Assembly (NCBI RefSeq): GCF_963082655.1
Contig: NC_081552.1
Coordinates: 59,872,561 to 59,936,560, forward strand
Length of the DNA stretch: 64,000 nucleotides
Direction of reading: 5' to 3'
Source of the DNA: Stomoxys calcitrans
Taxonomy: Eukaryota; Arthropoda; Insecta; Diptera; Muscidae
How positions within the stretch are numbered: the first letter of the stretch is position 1; each line of letters starts with the position of its first letter. Both the position numbers and the translations under genes were made by a program. Below the pieces are notes generated by a model that was not told the origin of the DNA, did not search any database, and worked only from the letters and a program-made list of their open reading frames with translations. This document shows, piece by piece, positions 46,890 to 57,500 of this stretch.

Positions 46890-47890
46890 TATACCCACCA
46901 CCATAGGAAAGGGGTATACTGATCTAGTCATTCCGTTTGTAACACCTCGAAATATTTGTCGAAGAACCCATAAAGTATATATATTCTTGATCGTCTCGAC
47001 GTTCTGAGTCGATCTGTTCGTCTGTCGAAATCACGATAGCGGTCGAACGCGTAAAGATAACCGGTTGAAATTTTGCGCAGATACTTAATATTTATAAAGG
47101 TTGCTGAGGATTTCAAATGGGCCAAATCTGTCCAGATTTAGATAAACCGATCTATTTGTTTATTTGATGTCTTGAACCCCTGGAATGGAAGCCGTAATTT
47201 TTGTCCGCTGTTTCTAAAATTTAGCATGTAGTGTTCTGTTATGACTTCCAACAACTGTGCCAAGTACGGTTTATCGGTATAGCCTTATATAGCTCCCATA
47301 TATACCGTTTTCCCGATTTGAATTCTTGAGCCCTTACAAACCGCAATGTTTGTCCGATTTGACTAAAATAGAGAATGTAGTGTTTTGTTATGACATCCAA
47401 CAACCGTACCAAGTACGGTCGAAATCGATCTATAACCTGATATAGCTCCCATATAAACCAATCTCCTGATTTGACATCTTGAGTCCCTATAAGTCGCAAT
47501 ATGTGTCGGATTTGGCTGAAATTTTGCAAGAAGTGTTCTCTTATGACTTCCAACAACTGTACTAAGTACGGTCTAAATCGGTCTATAACTTGATATAGCT
47601 CCCATATAAATCGATTTCTTGATTTGAATTCATGAGTCCTTGCAAGCCGCAAATTTTGTCCGATTGGGCAGAAATTTTGCATGCGTTGTTCTGTGACGAC
47701 TTCCAACAATTGGGTCAAATACGGTCAAAATCACTCCATAATCTGATATTGCTCCCATGTAAACTGGTTTCTCGATCATCGCTGAGAATGTTCGGTTCCT
47801 AGAAGATTCAATTTTTGCTGGTTAGAGAAAAGTTTACTATGTCCAATAAAATTAATGCCTTCAACTAAACTAGTGTCAAATATCTTTTAT
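46890..47890 (+). mobile_element. Family A-III element, 3' truncated
   Basis: Head TATACCCACCACCATAGG, core GATCGTCTCGACGTTCTG, no GTCY array beyond GTTCGTCTGTC, four units with GATATAGCTCCCATATAAAC and TGACTTCCAACAACTGT, then CGGTTCCTAGAAG and CCTTCAACTAAACTA. The hairpin end is missing; compare 21786-22010, which has it. Strand-opposite frames such as 47239-47718 are array artefacts. Confidence 0.78.
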
Positions 47891-48329
47891 TGAAAACAAT
47901 TTAACCTGACTTTAAAATATTTCGTAGAAAATTTGAGTTGATTCAAGTTTCTTTGAAAAACATTAGAGTTTGGGTGAGTATGTGCCTTTCCTTCAATTTG
48001 ACTAAAGCCTTCGAACTACCATGACCTCACAACCATCCGAAATTTGTTCCCCATTTCACTATCTCCCTCCTTCTTTTCCTAATACGATTGAACAACCATA
48101 AGATAAATATTATACATATTTGAAACAATGAACAAGTCATAGAAGTGATTTGAGCGATATGATATGAAAATATCCATAATTGAAAAGTGGATGAATTCAA
48201 TAAACAAAGCTGATGTTTGCAAAAGTGCTTATGATATGATAAATTAGCTGCCCTACAGTCATTATTATCAGCAGCAGCATCAGTATATACATTTTGCATG
48301 GCTTCTTTACAACCATAACCTTAAGTTTG
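47891..48329. other. Non-repeat-looking DNA
   Basis: About 440 bp that match nothing else in the window. It holds an open frame of 90 codons on the minus strand at 48027-48299 with no recognisable domain, a hydrophobic stretch near its end and a CAGCAGCAGCAT run near 48274. No splice or promoter evidence, so I do not call a gene. Confidence 0.45.
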
Positions 48330-49596
48330 TATACCCTCCACCATAGGGGGGTACACTAATTTCGTCATTCTGTTTGTAACTACTCGAAATATTCGTCTGA
48401 GACCCCATAAAGTATATATATTCTTGATCGTCGCGAAATTTTATGTCGATCTAGCCATGTCCGTCCGTCTGTCCGTCCGTCCGTTCCGAAGGAGTAGAGC
48501 TAGCCGCTTGAAATTTTGCACAAATACTTCTTATTAGTGTAGGTCGGTTGGTATTGTAAATGGGCCATATCGATTCATGTTTTGCTATAGCTGCCTTCTT
48601 ATCCGATTGGAATGAAATTTTGCACGACGTATTTTGCTACGATATCCAACAATTATGCCAAGTATGGTTCAAATCGGATCATAACCTGATATAGCTGCCA
48701 TATAAACCGATCTTGGGTCTTGACTTCTTGAGCCTCTAGAGTACGCAATTCTTATCCGATTTGAATGGAATTTTGCACGAAGTATTTTGTTATGATATCC
48801 AACAATTGTGCCAAGTATGGTTCAAATCGGTTCATAATCTGGTATAGCTGTCATATAAACCGATCTGGGGTCTTGATTTCTTGAGCCTCCAGAGGGCGCA
48901 ATTATCGTTCGATTTAACTGAAATTTTGCATGTTGTGTTTTGGCATTACTTTCAACAACTGTGATATGGTGTATGGTTCAAATCGGTTCATAATCTGGTA
49001 TAGCTGTCATATAAACCGATCCCGGATCTTGACTTCTTGAGTCAATTGAGCGCGCAATTCTCATCCGATTTGGCTGAAATTTTGCATGAGGTATTTTGTT
49101 GTGACTTCCAATAACTGTGCTAAGTATGGCGTAATTCGATATAGAACCTGATATAGCTGCCATATAAACCGATCTGGGATCTTGACATCTTGAACCTCTA
49201 GAGGGCGCAATTCTCATCCGATTTGGCTGAAATTTTGTACAAGGGCTTCTCCCATGACCTTCATCATACGTGTCTAGTATGATCTGAATCGATCAATAGC
49301 TTGATACAGCTCTTATATAAACCTATCTTCCGATTTTGCTTCTTGAGCCCCTACAAGGCGCAATTCTTATCCGAATGAACTGAAATATTACACAATGACT
49401 TCTACAATGTCAATCAGCATTCATTTATGGTCCGAATCGGACTACAACTTGATATAGCTCCAATAGGATAACAGTTCCTATTCAATATTATATGTTTGTC
49501 TAAAAAGAGATACCGCGCATAGAACTCGACAAATGCGATCAATGGTGGAGGGTATATAAGATTCGGCCCGGCCGAACTTAGCACGCTCTTACTTGT
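48330..49596 (+). mobile_element. Complete family A element A25, subfamily II 3' end
   Basis: Head TATACCCTCCACCATAGG, core, (GTCY)n, six units of varying age, subfamily II 3' region and GCTCTTACTTGT ending 49596. Immediately followed by TATACCC of A26 with no spacer. Confidence 0.9.
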
Positions 49597-49805
49597 TATA
49601 CCCTCCACTATTAGATGGGATCACAATAATTTCGTAATTCCGTTTGTAACTCATCGAAATATTGATCTGAGACCTAACAAAGTATATATATTATTGATCG
49701 TCTTGACGATATAAGTCGATTAAACCTTGTCCATCCGTCCGTCCGTCAGTCTCTCTGTCGAAAGAACGCTAACATTCGAAGGCGCTGGAATTTTGCAAAC
49801 ATTTT
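49597..49805 (+). mobile_element. Family A head fragment A26
   Basis: TATACCCTCCACTATTAG, core with TATTATTGATCGTCTTGACG, (GTCY)n and the start of the array up to TTTTGCAAACATTTT, where A27's head begins in a T-run. Confidence 0.85.
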
Positions 49806-49894
49806 TATACCCTCCACCATAAGATGGGGGGTATACTAATTTCGTCATTCTGATTGTAACTACTCGAAATATTCGTTTGAGACCCCATAAAGTA

Positions 49895-50440
49895 AAGGGT
49901 GATTTTTTTTAGGTTAGGATTTTCATGCATTAGTATTTGACAGATCACGTGGGATTTCAGACATGGTGTCAAAGAGAAAGATGCTCAGTATGCTTTGACA
50001 TTTCATCATGAATAGACTTACTAACGAGCAACGCTTGCAAATCATTGAATTTTATTACCAAAATCAGTGTTCGGTTCGAAATGTGTTCAAATTTTGACAA
50101 ATTTTGTTCAGCGATGAGGCTCATTTCTGGTTGAATGGCTACGTAAATAAGCAAAATTGCCGCATTTGGAGTGAAGAGCAACCAGAAGCCGTTCAAGAAC
50201 TGCCCATGCATCCCGAAAAATGCACTGTTTGGTGTGGTTTGTACGCTGGTGGAATCATTGGACCGTTTTTGATTTTGGTAATAAAATTCAATGATTTGCA
50301 AGCGTTGCTCGTTAGTAAGTCTATTCATGATGAAATGTCAAAGCATACTGAGCATCTTTCTCTTTGACACCATGTCTCAAATCCCACGTGATCTGTCAAA
50401 TACTAATGCATGAAAATCCTAACCTCAAAAAATTACCCTT
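49895..50440 (+). mobile_element. Fold-back Tc1/mariner derivative with 171-bp arms
   Basis: A TA target is duplicated (49893-49894, 50441-50442). The 5' arm 49895-50066 starts AAGGGTGATTTTTTTT and includes the transposase start MNRLTNEQRLQIIEFYYQ at 50008. The 3' arm 50270-50440 is the inverted copy of the same DNA, coding start included, so the true 3' half of the parent element has been replaced. Between the arms remain coding bases for SDEAHFWLNGYVNKQNC and TVWCGLYAGGIIGP, with a large internal deletion before them. Non-autonomous. Confidence 0.92.
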
Positions 50441-51719
50441 TATATATATTCTTGATCGTCGTGAAATTTTATGTCGATCTAGCCACGTCCGTCCGTCTGT
50501 CTGTCGAAAGCACGCTAACTTCCGAAGGAGTAAAGCTAGCCGCTTGAAATTTTGCACAAATACTTCTTATTAGTGCAGGTCGGTTGGTATTGTAAATGGG
50601 TCATATCGGTCCATGTTTTGATATAGCTGCCATATAAACCGATCTTGGGTCTTGACTTCTTGAGCCTCTAGAGTGCGCAATTCTTATCCGATTGAAATGA
50701 AATTTTGCACGACGTGTTTTGTTATGATATCCAACAATTGTGCCAAGTATGGCTTAAATCGGTTCATAACCTGATATAGCTGCCATATAAACCGATCTTG
50801 AGTCTTGACTTCTTGAGCCTCTAGAGTGCGCAATTCTTATCGGATTGGAATGAAATTTTGCACGACGTGTTTTGTTACGATATCCAACATCTGTGCCAAG
50901 TATTGTTTAAATCGGTTTATAACCTGATATAGCTGCCATATAAACCGATCTTGGGTCTTGAATTCCTGAGCCTCTAGAGTGCGCAATTCTTATCCGATTG
51001 GAATGAAATTTTGCATGACATATTTTGTTATGATATCCAACAATTTTGCCAAGTATGGCTTAAATCGGTTCATAACCTGATATAGCTGCCATATAAACCG
51101 ACCTTGAGTCTTGACTTCTTGAGCCTCTAGAGTGCGCAATTCTTATCGGATTGGAATGAAATTTTGCACGACGTGTTTTGTTACGATATCCAATATCTGT
51201 GCCAAGTATGGGTTAAATCGGTTCATAACCTTATATAGCTGTCATATAAACCGATCTGGGGTTTTGACTTATTGAGCCTTAAGAGTGCGCAATTCTTATC
51301 CGATTGGAATGAAATTTTGAACGAAGTGTTTTGTTACGATATCCAACAACTGTGCCAAGTATGGTTCAAATCGGTTAATAACCTGATATAGTTGTCATAT
51401 AAACCGATCTTGGGTCTTGACTTCTTGAGCCTCTAGAGGTCGCAATTATTATCCGATTTGCCTGAAATTTTGTACGACGGATTCTCTCATGACCATTAAC
51501 ATACGTGTTTATTATGGTCTGAATCGGTATATAGCCCGATACAGCTCCCATATAAATCGATCTCTCTATTTTACTTCTTGAGCCCACAAAGAGCGCAATT
51601 CTTCTCGAATTGGCTGACATTTTACACAGGTCTCCAACATATAATTTAATTGTGGTCCAAACCGGACCATATCTTGATATCGCTCTAACAGCAGAGCAAA
51701 TCTTTTCTTATATCCTTTT

Positions 51720-53333
51720 TATACCCACCACCGAAGGATGGGGGTATATTCATTTTGTCATTCCGTTTGCAACACATCGAAATATCCATTTCCGACCCTA
51801 TAAAGTATATATATTCTTGATCAGCGTAAAAATCTAAGACGATCTAGCCATGTCCGTCCGTCTGTCCGTCTGTCTGTTGAAATCACGCTACAGTCTTTAA
51901 AAATAGAAATAATGAGCTGAAATTTTGCACAGATTCTTTTTTTGTCCATAGGCAGGTTAAGTTCGAAGATGGGCTATATCGGACTATATATTGATATAGC
52001 CCCCATATAGACCGATTCGCCGATTTAGGGTCTTAGGCCCATAAAAGCCACATTTATTATCCGATTTTGTTAAAATTTTGGGGCAGAGAGTTGTGTAAGG
52101 CCCTTTGACATGTTTCTTCAATTTGGTCCAGATCGGTTCAGATTTGGATATAGCTGCCATATAGACCGATCCTCCGGTTTAGGGTCTTAGGCCCACAAAA
52201 GCCACATTTATTATCCGATTTTGATGAAATTCGGGACAGTGAATTGTGTAAGGCCCATCGACATCCTTCGTTAATTTGGCTCAGATCGGTCTAGATTTGG
52301 ATATAGCTGCCATATAGATCGATCGTCCGATTTAGGGTCTAAGGCCTATAAAAGCCACATTTATTATTCGATTTCGCTGAAATTTGGGACAGTGAGTTGT
52401 CTTAGGCCCTTTGACATGTTTCTTCAATTTGGTTCAGATCGGTTCAGATTTGGATATAGCTGCCATATAGACCGATCCTCCGGTTTAGGGTCTTAGGCCC
52501 ACAAAAGCCACATTTATTATCCGATTTTGATGAAATTCGGGACAGTGAATTGTGTAAGGCCCATCGACATCCTTCGTTAATTTGGCTCAGATCGGTCTAG
52601 ATTTGGATATATCTGCCATATAGATCGTTCCTCCGATTTCTGGTGTAAGGCCCATAAAAGCCACATTCAATATCCGATTTTGCTGAAATTTGGGACAGTG
52701 AGTTGTGTTAGGTCCTTTGACATATTTCTTCAATTTGGTCCAGATCGGTTCAGATTTGGATATAGCTGCCATATAGACCGATTTCTTGTTTTATGGTTTT
52801 GGGCCCATAAAATGCTCATTTATTGCCCGATGTCGCTGAAATTTGGAACAGTGAGTTAAGTTAAGCCCCTTGACATACTTCTGCAATATCGCACTGATCG
52901 GTCCAGATTTGGATATAGCTGCCATATAGACCGATATATAAGTTTTAGGTTTTGGGGCCATAAAAGACGCATTTATTGTCCGATTTCGCCGAAATTTGGG
53001 ACAGCGTTTAGTGTTAGGCTCTTCGACATGTTTATGCAACATGGCCCAAATCGGTCCAGATTTTGATATAGCTGCCATGTAGACCGATATCTCGATTTAA
53101 AGTCTTGGCCCCATAAAAAGCGCATTTATAATCCGATTTCACTGAAATTTGACACAGTGACTTATATTCGGCTTTTCGACATCCGTGTCGTATATAGTTC
53201 AGATCGGTATGAGGTATATGAGTATAAGGAATGAAATTTTCACCGAATTTTGATGAAAGGTGGTTTACATATATACCCGAGGTGGTGGGTATTCAAAGTT
53301 CGGCCCGGCCGAACTTAACGCCTTTTTACTTGT
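51720..53333 (+). mobile_element. Complete family B element B8, nested in A27
   Basis: 1,614 bp, TATACCCACCACCGAAGG to GGCCCGGCC and ACTTGT. Two adjacent blocks (about 52110-52330 and 52410-52640) repeat a two-unit pattern with the same variants (CTCCGGTTTAGGGTC, GAATTGTGTAAGGCCCATCG), so the array grew by duplicating about 306 bp. Confidence 0.92.
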
Positions 53334-53446
53334 TTTGCCTAAGAAGAGATGCCGGAAAAAGAATTCGACAAATGCGATCCATGGTGGAGGGTATATAAGA
53401 TTCGGCCCGGGCGAACTTAGCACGCTTTTACTTCTTGTTTATTCAA

Positions 53447-53706
53447 ACGACCGATAGGTTGTCATAACAAAGATACATGCTGGATGATTAATTTTTACTA
53501 CTCTGCCCTCTCTCTGTTTATGTTGGCTTCTCCAAATTAGCGCCATCCATTGGTTATTTGCAACTTAATCCAATTGGATCAAGTAAAACCAATTGAACTA
53601 AATGTTAGTGCTACTCACTTAGAGTGGATCGTCATTTGCTGGTTGTCTATGAATAGTCATTCATTCCATATGACTACCTATTAAATAGTCTTCATTTATT
53701 CTTTTT
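53447..53706 (+). repeat. Duplicated segment G, copy 2
   Basis: Matches 9190-9462 with small indels (GGCTTCTCCAAATTAGCGCC, AATGTTAGTGCTACT, GGTTGTCTATGAATAG). Followed at once by the A28 head, as G copy 1 is by A7. Confidence 0.6.
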
Positions 53707-54573
53707 TATACCCTCCACCATAGGATGGGGGTATACTAATTTCGCCATTCTGTTTGTAACATCTCGAAATATGCATCTGAAACCACATAAAGTATGTATA
53801 TTCTTGATCGTATTGTCATTTTAAATCGATCTAGCCATCCGTCTGTCCGTCCGTCTGTCGAAGCACGCTTATTTCAAAGAAGAAAAGCTAGCCGCTTGAA
53901 ATTGTGAACAAATACTTTTTATAAGTGTAGGTCAGTTGGGTTTCTAAATGGGCCAAATCGGCCCACATTTTAATATAGCTGCCATTTAAACCAATCTTGG
54001 GTCTTGACTTCTTGAGCCGCTAGAGGAAGCAATTCTCATCCGATTTAACTGAAATTTTGCACGCAGTGTTTTGGTATCACATCCAACAACTGTTTTTAGT
54101 ATGATTCAACTCGGTTCATAACCTGAAATAGCTGTCATATAAACCGATCTGGGATCTTGACTTCTTGAGCGTGTAGAGGGCGCAATGCTCATCCGATTTG
54201 GCAGAAATTTTGTATAACGGCTTCTCTCTTGACCTTCAATATACGTTTCTAATATGGTCTGAATCGATTAATAGCTTGATACAGCTCCCATATAAACCTA
54301 TCTCTCGATTTTGCTTCCTGAGCCCCACAAGGCGCAATTCTAATTCAAATAATTCAAATGAACTGAATTATTACACAATGACTTCTACATGTTCAGCATT
54401 CATTTATGGTCCGAATCGGAATATAACTTGATATAGCTTCAATAGCATAACAGTTCTTATTCAATATTCTATGTTTGCCTAAAAAGAAATACCGCGCATA
54501 GAACTCCACAAATGCGATCCATGGTGGGGGGATATATGATTCGGCCCGCCGAACTTAGCACGCTCTTACTTGT
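53707..54573 (+). mobile_element. Complete short family A element A28
   Basis: 867 bp with both ends: head TATACCCTCCACCATAGG and subfamily II end (one hairpin base missing, GGCCCGCCGAAC) GCTCTTACTTGT. About two units. Same old head variant as A7. Confidence 0.87.
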
Positions 54574-54888
54574 TTTTAATCAAATCAAATTGCCATGTTA
54601 AAGGATTTTCTGTGGTAAAGAACCAATTTGCCAGTCTATATATTTGGTGCAGTGTCGATAGTTCTTACTATTAAACCATATAAAACTTTTGAACAAAAAA
54701 ATGTTGCCCAGCAACATGTCGTTTGGTCTTGTCTATCGATGAGCTACAAATGGTTGCAACCATAACGTTTAGATTTGCAAATCCTGCTATCACGCTGAAC
54801 GTCACAATTTCGGGGCTATGACATCATACATTTTGTGTCCCCACAAATTAATAAAATCACAGTGTCCCGTTAGGTCCATATAATTGAT
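54574..54888. other. Non-repeat-looking DNA
   Basis: About 315 bp with no match to other parts of the window, no open frame and no RNA gene signature. Confidence 0.4.
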
Positions 54889-56120
54889 CGACTGTTTTGG
54901 GGTGAGGTCGACCATCAATTACCTAGACAACCTTTTTTATGAAATATTCGTAGTCTACTCCCGAATACCTTTTTCCTATATTGATATATACGTCCAATAT
55001 GTGTATTTGGAGCAGTTTTTGGGGTTGGGCGACCCCTTGGATACTTGAACCCAAGTTTTTATACCACATTCGTATTCTACTCTCCAATACCTTTCATTTG
55101 ATATCCATTTGTCCCTATTGGTCCACTTTTGATTTTGGGTGGCGTTTTTGTGTTAACGGGGCAAGGTCCGCCCCCTTCAAACATCAACAAATTACATAGC
55201 CTATTGCTCCCTCTGGACCTTATTCGTAATCTACTCCAGAATACCTTCCATTCGAGTCCCATATTGTCATTATCGTCCAATATGCCGATTTGAAGCGGTT
55301 TTGGGGTCAGGCAGTCCCCTAGGTACTTGGAACCAAATTTTGATGTCAATTTTTTATTCTACTCCCGAATACCTTTCATTTGAGTCCCATATTGCGTAGA
55401 TCAGTCCATTTTTATTTTGGGTGGTACTTTGGGGTAAGGGGAAGGGTCCGCTCCCCTTGAGATAACAAAAAATTATATAGCCTATTGCTCCTTCCGGACC
55501 ACTTCGCACAATATGCGAAAATTTTAAAAAAATCGGTTCAGCCGTTTTTAGAGTCACTTTCTGATTCGATTTAGCTATGTTCGTCTGTCTCTCTGTCCAC
55601 GTATTTTTGTGATCAAGGTACAGGTCACATTTATTGTCGGATTGTGTTGAAATTTTGCACGTTTCACTTGTTTGGCCCAAGGACAAACGCTATTGAATTT
55701 CAGCAAAATCGGTTCAGATCTAGATTAAGCTCCCATACATATTTTTCATCCGATATTAATTTCCTCATATGTGCGCAAAATTTCATTAAAATCGGTCCTG
55801 ATTAAATTATAGCACCCATATACATATATATTTCATTCGATATGGACTTTAAAAGCTGTAGAAGCCACAATTTTGGTCAGATCTCCACAATATTGGGCGT
55901 GAGATAATCTATTTGACATCCCAGTACTTATGCAGAGTTTCATCAAAATCGACACAGAGTTAGATATTGCTCCCTTGTATATCTTTTTTGCGATATTCAT
56001 ACAAAGTTCTATTCGATATTTTAATTGATATGCAAAATTGAATTCTGACTGCTTTAGGAGATAAGTTCTTTGTGGGTATTATATAGTCGGCTCCGCCCGA
56101 TTTTTGCATTTCCGTACTGG
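54889..56120 (+). mobile_element. Family E Helitron-like element
   Basis: Units with TATTCTACTCCCGAATACC, TTTCATTTGAGTCCCATATT and TTTTGGGGT resemble reversed D units. They are followed by AAAATCGGTTCAGCCGTTTT, (GTCY)-like CTGTCTCTCTGTCC, several ATAGCTCCCATA boxes, and the terminus GTCGGCTCCGCCCGA then TTTCCGTACTGG followed by T. CTGG fits the Helitron CTRR rule. The 5' end is uncertain. No coding capacity. Confidence 0.65.
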
Positions 56121-56910
56121 TTTATTGATGCACTTAGCTTTCTTCCCTTAACTTATATGTCAAATAAACAAAAATGTAATTTTTCAACCAAATCCATTTG
56201 GAACATGATACTGTGTCTGTACTTAAATGTAAAACGAAAGCCAATCATTCATCACATTTCATAAAGGAAGGTTAAATTGGATCTCAGTCAACTTCAACAA
56301 ATGCGGCTTCTGCATTTTTGCAGCAGTGGCTAATGGTATTACCATCTCCATTCTAACAAATTGGTATCTTAAATGTTTGTCCGGCTTTGGCCTTTACCGT
56401 TTGTTCGCTCGATTGAATCTTTCGGGGCATTCAGTATGATACTGGAGTTTGAAAGTGCTACATTTATGTACAAAGTGAACTATTTGTCAAATATGCATTT
56501 GAATTGACTGAAAAAAGGACATGTTGAATAAAGAATATGCAGCAGCATTCTAAATCTTCAATACAATGACTAGATATTATGATTTGTATAAGCTCCTTGC
56601 CAAGGATACATGTGGTCACTAGGAATCAATGGCAAAAAGGAGAAAGAGGAATAGAAATGACATATAGAGAATAGCCAAAAGATTGGCTATTCTCTGTTGT
56701 GCTGACAATATGTGTGTACTACCAATTTTTTTGCAACTTTGCACAAATTGATACCGGAAGTCGTTCGCGTACTTTATTCGCTAGTAGAAAAGAGCGGGAA
56801 AGTGCGTGAAAAAGACCAAAATGTTGAGAGTTTGGTAATTGAGAGCTTGCCAATTTCTACTACAGGTTTGTTGCCAGCAGAAATTTGGTGAACTGTGCTA
56901 TATTTTTGGT
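56121..56910. other. Longest single-copy-looking stretch
   Basis: About 790 bp unmatched elsewhere in the window. Frames are short (the best, 56070-56264, crosses the border from E). It contains one strong hairpin (56666-56695). No promoter, splice or domain evidence for a gene. Confidence 0.5.
56666..56695. other. Perfect 13-bp hairpin
   Basis: AGAGAATAGCCAA, loop AAGA, TTGGCTATTCTCT. Perfect pairing with a 4-nt loop in otherwise unstructured DNA. Shorter than a microRNA precursor arm, so an RNA role is unproven. Confidence 0.8.
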
Positions 56911-57104
56911 TAGATTTAAGTGGCAGTCTGCCATCAGACACACTTAGACGTTTTCGTCCATTGTGATACCACAGGCTACAGAAGACCGAAGTAGCCTTCT
57001 AGTTCCGCGCTACAACTTGCGAATGTTCACATCCCCTAAATCAGACAGGTTCTCAAAGAAATGAGAACCTTAAGTGGAACTTCATCTGATTGCCACAGAA
57101 GGTG
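56911..57104 (-). other. 3' untranslated tail of the non-LTR element
   Basis: After the last coding bases the minus strand runs through TTCTGTAGCCTGTGGTATCA, CAATGGACGAAAACGTC and TCTAAGTGTGTCTG to CTGCCACTTAAATCTAACC. A poly-A is not seen; the end resembles the AACCTAACC-type tails of this group. The junction lies in TATTTTTGG. Confidence 0.7.
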
Positions 57105-57500
57105 TTATATAGTCTCTTCTTCTTCGATGTCCTCACAACTTCTGTAAAAGTCGTTACTGGCAACCTTCAGTCTGGCAGCATGTTTTCCGATCAGACCGTG
57201 ACCTGTCATGATGGGCACAATGACTGATACGTCTATTCTAACCAGTGACAGCAAAGCGATAGTCCTCTTCAAGTTAAGATTAGGCCACATAGTTTTGGAA
57301 TGCTCACAGCCCCTTTGTGACCATCCATCATCGTTATCCTTCCGGCCTGGATCTGAAAACTTAGCTTACATGTTGATAAGGGCATACCCACCGATTCCAG
57401 TTTCCCTGCAATGTGTAAGGTAGTTCCTAGTCTCGCAAGCTCATCCGCTTTAAAATTACCTGGAATATCTCTGTGGCCCGGCACCCATAACAAGTGAATT
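57105..57500 (-). pseudogene. RNase H and C-terminal tail remnants
   Basis: 57493-57380 encodes LWVPGHRDIPGNFKADELAR, the conserved end of RNase H (His and Asp regions kept). After frameshifts, 57290-57105 encodes LVRIDVSVIVPIMTGHGLIG then KHAARLKVASNDFYRSCEDI, the tail with a CxxC-like element typical of such ORF2 proteins. Separate frames show the gene is dead. Confidence 0.82.

Larger units (their letters stand above)
49806..53438 (+). mobile_element. Family A element A27 carrying a mariner and B8
   Basis: Head at 49806; a fold-back mariner (49895-50440) is inserted in the TA run before the core. Then core, (GTCY)n, about six 153-bp units, 3' region to TATATCCTTTT, B8 (51720-53333), and the last 105 bp of A, ending with hairpin GGCCCGGGC and TTACTTCTTGT. 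Three generations of insertion are readable. Confidence 0.88.
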
